This document shows positions 1 through 10,334 of a stretch of DNA of 60,000 bases, in pieces. This stretch comes from Hydractinia symbiolongicarpus (taxonomy: Eukaryota; Cnidaria; Hydrozoa; Anthoathecata; Hydractiniidae). Position 1 is the first letter of the stretch. Every line of letters starts with the position of its first letter. The position numbers and the translations under genes are program-made. A model generated the notes under the pieces. It worked only from the letters and a program-made list of their open reading frames with translations. It searched no databases and was not told where the DNA came from. Location of the stretch: positions 22,005,001-22,065,000 of the forward strand of contig NC_079875.1 in NCBI RefSeq assembly GCF_029227915.1, written 5' to 3'.

Positions 1-710
1 TACTACACAAAAACACATCATCACATTCCAGAAGGATGCCATCGTCATACATCAAAATTAAAATTTCCTGAGGGTAAAAAAAATTTTGAAGTTAGATTTT
101 TGATGTAAAAACCTAATGGTAACTGAAATAAAAATGACAACCCTTATTCTAGGAAACTGATGAGGCACAAAATTAACGTGAATTTTGAAAACTAGTTATT
201 AGCCTGTGGATAACACCACATGTGCGAAATAGTGCAATGTAAATATCCAGGACGTTGAACAAGTTAATTTGAAACCTGTAAATAAAGTTGCAAAATATAT
301 TTTTCAGGCAATTGCAAGTCATAGCTTACCATACGATTTGTTTTCCTTTTTTGATGCGATTTAGCTAATATAATTAGAGCAGGCTGGTATTGAGGATTCT
401 TTGATGAAAACGATAGAAACTGGTCGTCAATAAGTTCCTTTTTAAAATGAAATAAACATAATTTCCCGATTAGCGTTTCATAATTCCTTTTTAAAAGTAG
501 ATTGAACTAAATCATTTTTTTAAGTTGTTATACATATTTGCGTTAATTTCTGTCGTTTTTATTTTGTGATCATTACTTTTTGAGCCTTGGTAATTTCCTG
601 GAATAAGGTATTCAATTTTTTTGGTATCAGTCAAAATACAGTGTAAAAGTTCCATAAAAGATAAATATATATAAGATAATGATATTCACAGGCTTTGTTT
701 ATTTATACAG
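1..710. other. Intron or upstream region of the PAM-like gene, no exon recognised
   Basis: No open frame with a recognisable match lies here on either strand. Since the first PAL exon opens with a splice acceptor at 709-710 in phase 1, this stretch is most simply an intron, with the upstream exons (perhaps the PHM hydroxylase half) outside the window. The sequence is plain AT-rich DNA. Confidence 0.5.
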
Positions 711-3700
711 GTTCTGATGTGTGGCCTCCAGATCATATCACTAGTACTGTACCTACTATGAAAAAAACAACAGAACCAACATTGAGTAGTGCTTCTAACA
801 ATACTCAAACAACTACTCAAAATGTCCATGTCAGTGTAAACATACCAAAAAATTCAGTTTTTACGAAAACAGCCCAAATTTTGCATCCAAAGCCACTATT
901 TCAAAATAACTGGAGCATGGAGGCAAAAGTCGGTCCAGTTTATGGCTTGGCAATAGATGCTGTACATCGTGTTGTGTTGATCCATCGAGGCAAAAAGTCT
1001 CAAAAATATGAGTATGTAGTTTGCAGAGTGCTTATATTTAATAGACTTTTACTGCCATTCAGGTTCAGTGTAATAAATACTTGACCAGTGTGGACTTGTT
1101 TTTGACTAAAGTTGGAAAATCAGGAAAAGTTGCGGATTTCTTTTAAATGTTTTTTTAGTCAAAAACCAACCAGAATTAGAAATATAAATATCTGAATAAG
1201 AAACTGTGCATTAATTGTTCAGAGAAATAAAAATATGGTTACTGCTTTCACGATTAATTAATTTGACTGAGGAGAGGTTTAGACTAAAGCAAACCAAGAA
1301 CAATTTGGAGAAATAATCTATTTTTGGCATATAATCATTTGAATTTAGAATTTTAAACAGAAACAAAAAAAATTATTGTGTGGGATACATGGAGAATAAG
1401 AAATCCGTAAAAATCACAAACCGTCATAATAAAACCATTTGACGTCGACAATGTTTACTTCTGGTTGTCTGGTTGAAATTCTCTTTTCACTCTGTATCTT
1501 TAACCACCTTTTTTTTTATAGTGTTTTTGATGAAGAAAATGTTTACATTGGACCAGATAAACCACTCAGCGAAAATGCAGTGTTACACCTGACACCAGAT
1601 ACAGGACGTCTCGTCGAAGCAACTGCTCAAAATAGGTATGATAGAATTTGCGTTGTTTCAGTAATTAGAGCAAGTTTTCATTTGCGTTACATATGGTAAT
1701 TAGCTGTTCATAACGCACATATTTGAGTGGATACACTGTTTATAATGCGTTTTTTTCAAACGTAGAGCTATAATAAATAAGGTGGTAGTATATCACAGGT
1801 GATGAAAAAAAGTGTTACGTACAGTTTACTATTTTTTACATTTTTCGGAACGACTTGAGGCGAGCTCATACATTTTGTGTCCAGGAAGTGATAAAAATCA
1901 AATTCAAATATGTTACTTGACACATAATTTTTTTATTTATTTATGAATACAATTCTATATACGTCCATTAACTGAAATGATTTAAAGATTATCATTTCTT
2001 CAATTCGTAAAGCCATTAGAAATAATTTTAATTAGCGCATTCTAGAACACTATGCTATATCGTCTTACATCAGTTAGTACCAATAACATGGACGAGTACT
2101 CTGCATGTGGGTTAGGTTCCCTGCATCTATCGTCATTAAAAGTAGTAGATATCCACAATCATTTTCAGATATAATTTAATCAAGCTTTTAATGGTCGTAC
2201 CCACAAGCAAATTTTTTTATGCCCTCTTGGTATTAAACCCGTGCTCTTTGAACATACCAAAGTTCACTTGTCAATGTTCACAGTTAGATCTAAAAAGCGA
2301 TATTAATTTTTGCTGACGTCAACACAGCCAATTTTTCTTTTTTTTTTTTTTACTTTTGTCTGACGTGATTGTTGATAGTTAATTATCCGGACATTAAAAC
2401 AACCGGCGCGTTTTTATCGTTGTTTACCAGGCCTAAACATTCTCGGTTGGGATATTATATTTTTTTAAAAAAATTGTAATTTCCTCATGTAAAAATAGGG
2501 TGGATAGCATTAACTTTGAGATTTTATTAAGATATCGATTTTTTATTTATTTGTTTTGATGGTTTTGCTTATTATTTAAGTCTTTTTTTTTTAGATTTTA
2601 TGTTCCTTACGGTTTATCAATCGATGGGACTGGAAATTACTGGGTTACTGATATTGCGTTGCATCAAGTAGGTATCGGTTGATCGTAAATCACACAAGGT
2701 TTTTCAGCGAATTGTAACAATTATAAATGGTATCTAAGGTTGTGTTACTATAGGAAAAAAATGTATAAGAATTAGTCGGAGATTTTGTAGAAAGTTTCTA
2801 AACTGTGAAAGTTCGTACCGCAAACACTTTTTTCTTAATATCGAAACACTTTTTGTCATCAACAGGCGAAAGAGCACATTGTATTATCTATTGTTTTATT
2901 ATAATTGTATTTCTTCCAAACTACTCTTACTTTTTTGCTTCTTACTTGATTCACCATCAACATTTCGATGTTTTCTGTCGAGATATTTAAATGTGAAAAT
3001 TAGGACTTAACGTTCATCAATGCCGGATCACGCTAAAGTCATTTCTTTTCTGTAGGTCATCAAATTTTCCAGCACAAGCTTCGACAAACCTGCTTTGACA
3101 CTGGGAGAAAGATTTGTACCTGGTGTCGATTTGAAGCATTTCTGTCAACCGACTGATGTAGTGATTGATAAACTTGGAAATATTTACGTGACCGATGGGT
3201 GAGTTTTAAGCTCTGTTCTATTACTTATAAACTGGTATTGTGAGTTGTGAGGATTTTATAAGAAGATGACAAAATTTGCGTTATTCTCGCGATTTAAACG
3301 TGGAAGTTAACGTGCGCAAGTTGTATTTTGTGAAAAGTACGACATCGAGGCTATGCGGAATGTCATGTCAAGGGTATTTGCGATAATAAATACTCGCGAA
3401 AATTTGTACCATTAAGGTAGATCATGCATGAAAGTAAAGTACATCTAAATTGCGGATAGTATAAGTAAAGAACAAACCACCCTTGACAAGGTTTTTACTT
3501 ACAAATTATAGCCTACATGCAATTTACCAGTAAAAGAGTGCGAGTTATAAAAATAAATTGAAAAAGTTATCAGTGGTGCTTCTTCTGTTTGTTTTCTTTC
3601 TTGTCATGATATTGTTCGCGTTTCTTCTCATCAAAGAGATTTTTACCGTACCGGTAAACAGCGTTTGCCCGAGCTTCAGCTTTGATTTTTTGAGCAGTGT

Positions 3701-5766
3701 AGCCCATCGTTTGCCAGCTAAGACATCTTAAGCTGCCGCCCATGACACAAACAGGTGTAGCGTCAATGGGTACAACGACCTTTCCGCATGGATTTTTTCT
3801 AAACAAACGTAGCGCTTCGGCATCTTTCTCGTGATTGAAGGTTGGCATGTAGATGTAATTTTCTGTGACCACGCAATTGACGTACACCCCGCAGGAAGAG
3901 GCGTACCCCCCCTTGTATTTCCTCTCATCGAGGAAGCCTTCAACTTCAACGATATCACATCCAGGACAGCCTTTCCACAACTCATTTTTGTACATGGTGT
4001 GCTCAGGTTCCTCTTGTTTCTGCATGTAGATCGTGTTCTCACACACAAAAGCTGCCATGCCGTCTGAATGAGCCAAAGTTGGCTCATCGGGTGTGAGAAT
4101 GGAAACATTTTTAACGTTGGGTAGCCAGTACTTCAACGCTTCTACTCCTTGCTCTTCAGTTAAATGATTGTCGCTGAGAAACTTTCTGGTCGTGATTACT
4201 TTATCTTTGTTGTTATTCACCAAGTTGCCGCCGTCCAAGAAATACGGGATTTCATACGGAAATATGTGAAGGTCATGTATGAATTTGTTGAAAATCAACT
4301 GAGTGTTTCTGGCCATTTTTTTGTTTCCAGCGCCGATATATTTGAACTGCGCATTGATTGAGGGTATTGGAAAGCTCACATCTCTCACCCACGGATCGTC
4401 GATACTTGCTAGAATGAGCTGGTCATGGTGGATGTGTTTCTCGTAATACGGCATCGTTTCTTTATCGGCGATTAACACAACTGAATCTCGTCCGTTGACG
4501 GCAGCGATATAGTTCAAGTAGAACGGAATAACATCCAAAAATTTTTCCTTGTAGTATGGGTTTAATTTGATCGGGGGAGCGATGACTAAAAGTTGCTCTG
4601 GACCCCAGTTGTCGTAGGCATGGCAACAGCCTAAAATCTAAGAATGAAACTGATATTGACTTGCAGAGAAGTCCATCTACTTACACACTTTCAAAATTGG
4701 TGTTACAGTTAAATATTTTGATTCAGTTTTTGTTATCTTTTTTTCACTTGTTAATTGTACCAAAGTTTGTAAATTTTCAAGTGTTCTAAAATTTTTTGAA
4801 CACTTTAAGAGTTAATTTTCACGCAAAATTTCGCGCGTACTAATAATTTTTGCGCAAGTTTAAATCTCTCTTCTAAATAAGAAAGATAAAATAGTAAATA
4901 TAGATGCATTTCTTTTTTTGTGAACTGTAAAATGATCTTATTTGTTTGCTGTTTCTGTTGGAAATCACGAAAAACAACTGGAACAATTTTTTCGCGATCA
5001 CTTCTGTTTCTTAAAAAAAGTAGCTATATTTAATTGGGCGCACCAACAAACTTTTTTGTGCGAATGCGCGAAGATCAGTCAGGTATAGGTTACAAAAAAA
5101 AAGAATTCTTTAAAACTTACCATCAACAAAACCAATTTTAACATTTTTTTCACGTAAGCTTCAGTAGACTTCAACAAACATATGGACTTGTATGTGGGTT
5201 GAGTATATAAATGCAATTCGCTGCAGGGTATCCATGGTGCATAATGACTTTTCTTATGTCCCTGAGTAAATAGTATGATAACCCAAATTAAAAAGAACAG
5301 AAAATAGAAATCAAGATTACTAAGGTTTAGTTTACACTACACAAGAAATGAGAAAAAAATAATAAATGATTTTTGTGTGATGAAATACGTAATTTTTGTA
5401 ATTTTTGAGGTGTGTGTACGTCCTCTTAGTGTACACTTTTTTATATGCCAGGTGTATACCAGGCTTTATGTGCATTGCTCTGCAAATAAAAGGGACGGTC
5501 CGTCCTATTGTAAATCTTATCCTGATATTTCGCAACGCATTTTAATCCCTTTTTTCTCCCACGTATGCATATATTTATTTATATAGCAGTGATAAATTGT
5601 TTAGCATGTTTTTGTTAATTGGCCTCTTTTTTTCGGCTGTCGGTTTTTTAAAAGAGAAGACATAAAGATAATAAATTTTGAGCATAAAGCAAGTATATGT
5701 GTTTACTAAAACGTAAACTTTCAAGCTATGTTGCCATTAATCCAAACCAAAGATAAAAATAAACAA

Positions 5767-5798
<32 letters not shown>

Positions 5799-8712
5799 AC
5801 AAAACAACAACAACAATCTAGTTTTTTTTTCTGCTAATGCTTGGCAAACTTCCACGATCTTTATAACAGTCGACTCGCCTATTCCTGACATTTCGGACAA
5901 TGTGTAATTATAATCTCCTCTAGCTAGTTTATATAAGCATATTGCAAGGCGCATGTCTGGACTAATTGGTTGTTCTGATGTTGTTTGCTTAAAATCTTTT
6001 ATCAGAATACTCGTTTGAAACCATCTCCCGCCATTCAGCATTTCTTCGAAAACGTCTACAACATCGGATCCTTCTTGGTCTGTTTAAATTTTCGTTATGC
6101 AGCTTTGAAACCAGGTAACGAATTCTCGACTACAATCTCTGTCTGCGATGAATCGCTGATACTAAAATCACCAAAATTCTTCTTCTTCTTGCATACCAGG
6201 ATGCTTTATTTCTTAAATATTCCAAAACTAAACAAATGATATCTTTTCTCGCCATTACTCTTTCCTTTAAAATACAGCATGAAAGGAAACACGTAGATTT
6301 TATTTTATTCATGGTCACACCGACCTCTTTACAATATTTTATTATTGTGAAATTGAGAGAAACAATAAACCACGGATATTTTAAATGCATGGCATTTAGT
6401 TTAACTCGGCGTATAATTCCACGCCGTGTCGAACTAAATACCAATGTCGCTCTTTTGCCGATTTTAATTTAATTAAGTTTCGCACGGCAGAAATGAGGCG
6501 TCTAATCTAGGACTGAGACTCTGTACGTGCGTGCCATAATTTTTTAAGCTGTGAAAATAGAATTTGAGCCTGAAACTGTTTTTATTTTGTACCTAATTTT
6601 TCAGCAAAATCCGAGGCTTGTGTTTTTATAAAATAATTATAAAAAGTGTAAATTTTAAATTGAAAATAGTTGTTGTAAAAAGTGTAAATTTTAAATTGAA
6701 AGTTGATAGGATGCTTTTACTAATACATCAAACAATTTTCTCTGCGTAATTTTTTGTTAAACCATCTCGACCAATCAAACCAGTCATACAAAGGTGTTTA
6801 AGACCAACTGAAAAGTAAACAAACTCATGTGTCATGTTTCTAACAAAATAACTTTACTGTATTTTCTTTCCTTTGTTAACAATTTAGTTTGTGCAATAAT
6901 CGAATTATAAAATTTTCTACTCGTGGCGAACCTATAAAAACATGGGGAAAGCAAGGAACAGGTATATTTTTGCCTTTTTATTGTTTGTTTGTTTGTTTGT
7001 TTGCTTGTTTGCTTGCTTGTTTGTTTGTTTGTTTGTTTGTTTGTTTGTTTGCTTGTTGATGCAATATGTAAATGTTGTTTACGTTTTAGGCACTGGCGAA
7101 CTGAACACGCCACTTAGCTTGTCGCTAGATGACCATTCAAATCATTTATACGTGTGTGATGGTGGAAACGGACGTATTCAGCTATTTCACACCGATGGTA
7201 AATTTGTAAAAACAATTCAACATAAAGAATTCGGCAGCCGGTTAGCTGCACTGCACTTCAATCCAGCCTATGGTTAGTTATGCAAGCATTGTCTTTTCTA
7301 TTTTCTAATGTTTTGAACACAATAAGCTATTTTCTTACATACTATTTTTGAAGACACGCATTACTTGTGTTTACCAAAGCGATGACATAGTTTGTAACAA
7401 TCAATTCTGTCATTGTCTTGTTGTATTTTATTCTTCTGACTTCCAGGTGGCGTCTTATATGTAGTGAGTGCGGAAAGCCATGGTCATAAGCCAAAGGGAT
7501 TCACAATGGATACCAATACCGGTGACGTCTTAAATGTTTGGAATATAGATAAGGTATGTTGGATAAAAATAATAAACTTGAACATTTTTATTCTGATTCA
7601 TTTGTTTATTATTTCACTTTTTTCATTCATTTATTTATTTATTCATTTCTTTCTTTTCCCTTCATTCATTTGTCACTTTACATTAATAAGAGACATTTCT
7701 TTTTAAGGGTTTTCAGCACCCGCAAGATATTATCAGCTCTGAAGATGGCACAACATTGTACGTATCTGAAGTTCTTTCGAGTCATGTGTGGAAGTTTAAA
7801 ATTACAATTTCTAGCGACGCTTCTATGAAGAAAGGACATACGCAAGGTAATTGGTTATAACTTGAAACATTTGCACAGTTCTGATGGGTGTGGTGTTTTT
7901 TTTTATGCAATAATAAGTATTTATGAAATATTAAAATAACCTATTCCCAAAAAAAACTTACGCAGGATTACTATTCAAGTTTTCATTTGACTGCAGTTTC
8001 TGCTCTAGCGCAAAAATCCCACAAGCTTTTTTTGGCGCATGCGCACGTTGACAGAACTAGACTTTTGTGTAAGTGCGCACGCGCTAACTGAAAAGAATTC
8101 GAAAATGAAGTCAAGTTGAATCGAAGCAAGCCTTTTGTGATCTTTTAAGCTGTTCTTTCTTTTCTTTTGTCAATGTTGTTTTTACGCAGTTGGAAAAGTT
8201 ATAACCAAATTATTGTCTTGCAGAAAGATCTGAAAAATCACTACTATAAAAATAACAAAAAAAAATATTTTTAAGCTGTTAAATTTCTTGTGCTAAGGTT
8301 GTACTTTTGCAAAGTTGCATCTCACTATTTTTTAGGTTTTCCATGGAAGGAAATAGATAAAGTACAAAAAGTTAATTCCTCAGAAGACACGGAAAAAGTA
8401 TTAAACAAAACCGTTGTAGACGAGGATGTTACTATGGTGCCGGCGGTTGTCGTCGTCGTCGTCCTAGCGACGCCCATCATACTGGTATTTGTCGCCGCTA
8501 TTATACAACACATGAGATTTAAAAGTAGACAGAAAAAAGTTTTACGACAAAAGAGACAAAATAAACTACATCCCAAAAACAAAGAACTTTGTTTCGGTTG
8601 TTGTGTGACTCCGAGATATTACTATGACGGTAACCGAGGTTTTGATAAACTTATACAAGAGTATAGTGAAGAAAGCGCCGAAGAAGAGGATTTGTTTAGC
8701 CGGAAAGCTTGA
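711..8712 (+). CDS. PAM: PAM-like protein, PAL beta-propeller domain plus membrane anchor (5'-partial)
   Basis: Nine exons are read: 711-1011, 1522-1635, 2595-2667, 3056-3198, 6888-6961, 7090-7272, 7447-7553, 7708-7846 and 8336-8712. All have GT..AG borders and continuous phase, giving about 502 visible residues ending at TGA. Order: Ser/Thr-rich linker, PAL (peptidyl-hydroxyglycine lyase) propeller, one hydrophobic segment (starting VTMVPAVVVVVV) and a basic then acidic cytosolic tail. The propeller follows vertebrate PAL closely: GNYWVTDIALHQ, HFCQPTDV, NGRIQ and SEDGT. The tail GFDKLIQEYSEESAEEED resembles the vertebrate PAM tail. Normally PAL cleaves peptidyl-hydroxyglycine to finish peptide amidation in secretory granules. 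Here the residues matching the zinc-ligand histidines are Tyr (VPYGLS), Leu (TPLSLS) and Gln (HPQDI), and the catalytic Tyr is Leu (DGLCNN), so activity is doubtful. An in-frame ATG at 695 lies inside the acceptor tract and is probably not used. Confidence 0.88.
3570..5144 (-). CDS. Secreted agmatine deiminase / PPAD-like guanidino-modifying enzyme
   Basis: Exon 1 (5121-5144) encodes MLKLVLLM and exon 2 (3570-4637) the remaining 355 residues. The 483-nt intron has GTAAGT..TTCTTAG borders. The predicted protein has 363 residues, beginning with a signal peptide that runs across the splice (MLKLVLLMILGCCHA). Motifs of the agmatine deiminase / Porphyromonas-type PAD family are all in order: WVRD (about 91-94), DGGN (142-145, usually EGGN), the HxD pair in HSDGMAAF (198 and 200) and the catalytic Cys in GGSLRC (about 313). 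These enzymes hydrolyse a guanidino group to a ureido group plus ammonia. Whether the substrate is agmatine, peptidyl-arginine or another guanidine cannot be told from sequence. The tail is Lys/His-rich. The gene lies antisense inside a PAM intron. The family is mainly bacterial and plant, so an ancient bacterial origin is possible, but it now has an intron and an export signal. Confidence 0.85.
5200..5215 (-). promoter_or_regulatory. Possible TATA box of the nested deiminase-like gene
   Basis: On the minus strand this reads TTTATATAC, about 60 bases before the ATG at 5144. That spacing would allow a start site some 30 bases downstream and a short leader. It is a pattern match only, in AT-rich DNA. 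Confidence 0.25.
5763..5802. repeat. AAAT tetranucleotide microsatellite
   Basis: About nine near-perfect repeats of a 4-base AT-rich unit (taaa phase) lie directly at the 3' side of the Harbinger-like fragment. A long open frame on the minus strand runs into it (LFIYLFIY-type peptide), which is an artefact of the repeat. Confidence 0.9.
5830..6255 (-). pseudogene. HARBI1/PIF-Harbinger transposase N-terminal fragment
   Basis: The minus strand begins MARKDIICLVLEYLRN (ATG at 6255-6253), typical of Harbinger-type nuclease starts. After a frame change and a stop near 6090, it continues in another frame with DVFEEMLNGGRWFQTS and SPDMRLAICLYKLARGDYNY, then GIGESTVIKIVEV. This is the helix-turn-helix-like region of HARBI1-type transposases. 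The catalytic DDE part is missing: the frame runs into an AAAT microsatellite. I see no convincing inverted ends. It is most likely a decayed insertion in the PAM intron. A spliced domesticated gene is less likely, because no downstream DDE exon was seen. Confidence 0.6.
6975..7056. repeat. TTTG/TTGC tetranucleotide microsatellite filling a short PAM intron
   Basis: Roughly 18 copies of TTTG with a few TTGC variants lie inside the 128-nt intron 6962-7089 and make up well over half of it. The tract sits about 30 bases before the acceptor and may act as an extended pyrimidine-rich region. The long open frames here (LFVCLFVC on +, KQTNKQTN on -) come from the repeat. Confidence 0.9.
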
Positions 8713-8954
8713 GTGTGTTATTTTTGTGTGTGGAAAACTCATTTTTTAAATTCTAATGTATTTACATCTTTTTTGTTGAGTTGATAATTTCACGCGTTTA
8801 TTACTTTTGTTAACCATTTTGTTAGCGTGTAAATATCTCACTTTCCGCTAATCCAAAGTAAATTAACGTTTAAATTAACTTTTTCGCGAAATTTTGTGTT
8901 TTTCGCGAAATTAAGTTCCCGCATGAAAACACACTTTATATAAGCAATTTAATA

Positions 8955-8999
8955 CTTCTTCTTGAAGATCTAACGCTAAGTTAGATCTTCAAGAAGAAG
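8955..8999. repeat. Perfect 20-bp inverted repeat, 5-nt loop
   Basis: The left arm 8955-8974 and right arm 8980-8999 are exact reverse complements, separated by gctaa. It lies 243 bases after the PAM stop, so if the 3' UTR extends this far the mRNA would carry a strong stem-loop. It could also be a short snap-back repeat. Confidence 0.95.
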
Positions 9000-9981
9000 A
9001 ATGCATTTTCTTAACTTTATTTTTGTAGAATTCATTTTTATGTATTTTTTTATTTATTGTTGCAGAGGAAGTAGATATATAGTTGCAAAGATTTTTTTCA
9101 TGCCCAGACTTTTAGATTTATTCAAAATCTTGACTTATTTTAGTTCCCTCAAACTCGGTCTTATCAAATAGTTCTGTTTCTAATTAATTCACAGTTGAGG
9201 TACAATAAAATAAGTTGAGAGAACCCGAGACGCTTATAAAATATTTTCACTTTTAAAGAGGAGGGCAAATTCATTGGTCGAAATCATGAAATTACGTCGT
9301 TATAAGCTGCAGTGAAATTAATTTTAACTTTGGAAACGATCAGCGCGTGCAAAAGCGTTCTTAAATACTGCGCAACATTGAGCGCTTTAATACGTGCGCT
9401 TGGAACCGACCTGTTAAATAATTGAAGTATGGACTTTTGGCATTCTCGTCCCAAGAGCTCTTTGCGAATAAAATTTTGAAAGTAGCTCCTAGACCCGTCT
9501 GATCACGTGATAAAAATACCCCACTATATTATAGGGTATTTTTTGACTCGATTAACTGATGTGCTTATAAACGAGTCGTTTTTTATTTGACTTTGTGGGG
9601 ACCTAATTGGATTCGTGATTTAGCACAACTTGAGAAAGCGCGTTTGACAGTACAATACAGTGGAAGATCCTGAAAAGAGATTTAATTTGAAGAGAACTCC
9701 AAAGCATCTATTAAAATTTTTAAAAACTTTGTAATGTTTAAGCTACATGTAGGTCTTAAACTTACTTACGTAGCCAATCTCTGTTTTGTAGCTTAGTTGC
9801 TTGTTTTGGCTGCTAGCTAAGTTAATGTCTTACACTATACATAGCTACATATTTAGCACACCAACTAGCTAACTATTTATCCATTATATTGCTGTTTTAT
9901 GTTTTTAATCATACGCTTAACCAGGGTGATTGCTACTACTGCAAAAATATACTTCCGGAAAAAAGACTCCTAAAAAGTTGC

Positions 9982-10007
9982 TATCTAGCTATAGACATAG
10001 CTAGATA
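9982..10007. repeat. Perfect 11-bp palindrome, 4-nt loop
   Basis: The arms TATCTAGCTAT (9982-9992) and ATAGCTAGATA (9997-10007) surround agac. A second short inverted repeat, TGACCCATTTG and its complement (about 10065-10094, 8-nt loop), lies just before the minisatellite. Confidence 0.9.
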
Positions 10008-10094
10008 TTTCTATGAGAATTGCTTTGTTGAACTAAGCCCAGATCCTAATTACATAAAATGGATTGACCCATTTGTGGCTCGCCAAATGGGTCA

Positions 10095-10334
10095 AGTGAG
10101 TATATGAAGTGGGTATATAAAGTGGGTATATGAAGTGAGTATATGAAGTGGGTATATGAAGTGGGTATATAAAGTGGGTATATGAAGTGAGTATATGAAG
10201 TGGGTATATGAAGTGAGTATATGAAGTGGGTATATGAAGTGAGTATATGAAGTGGGTATATGAAGTGAGTATATGAAGTGGGTATATGAAGTGAGTATAT
10301 GAAGTGAGTATATGAAGTGAGTATATGAAGTGAG
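10095..10334. repeat. 13-bp minisatellite, about 18 copies
   Basis: The unit GTATATGAAGTGG alternates with GTATATGAAGTGA and an occasional GTATATAAAGTGG. Since 13 is not a multiple of 3 and the unit lacks stops on the minus strand, the array yields a long false open frame with a 13-residue periodic peptide. The copies are only slightly diverged, so the array is probably young and length-variable. Confidence 0.95.

Larger units (their letters stand above)
3199..6887. other. Large PAM intron hosting a nested gene and a transposon relic
   Basis: The flanking exons continue the same propeller blade directly, with phase 2 on the left and 1 base supplied on the right. This is therefore one intron of 3.7 kb. 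It contains the antisense deiminase-like gene at 3570-5144, the Harbinger-like remnant at about 5830-6255 and an AAAT-type microsatellite near 5763-5800. A short duplicated AT-rich phrase (aaaagtgtaaattttaaatt) occurs twice around 6640-6700. Nothing else is recognisable. Confidence 0.75.

Noticed and set aside
3728-4361. Several frames on both strands over the deiminase-like exon
   Set aside because: Shadows of the real frame, which carries all the catalytic motifs.
6832-7113. Thr/Gln/Lys-repeat frame (KQTNKQTN)
   Set aside because: Translation of the TTTG microsatellite.
8325-8582. Minus-strand frame over the last PAM exon
   Set aside because: Shadow of the PAM membrane-segment coding sequence.
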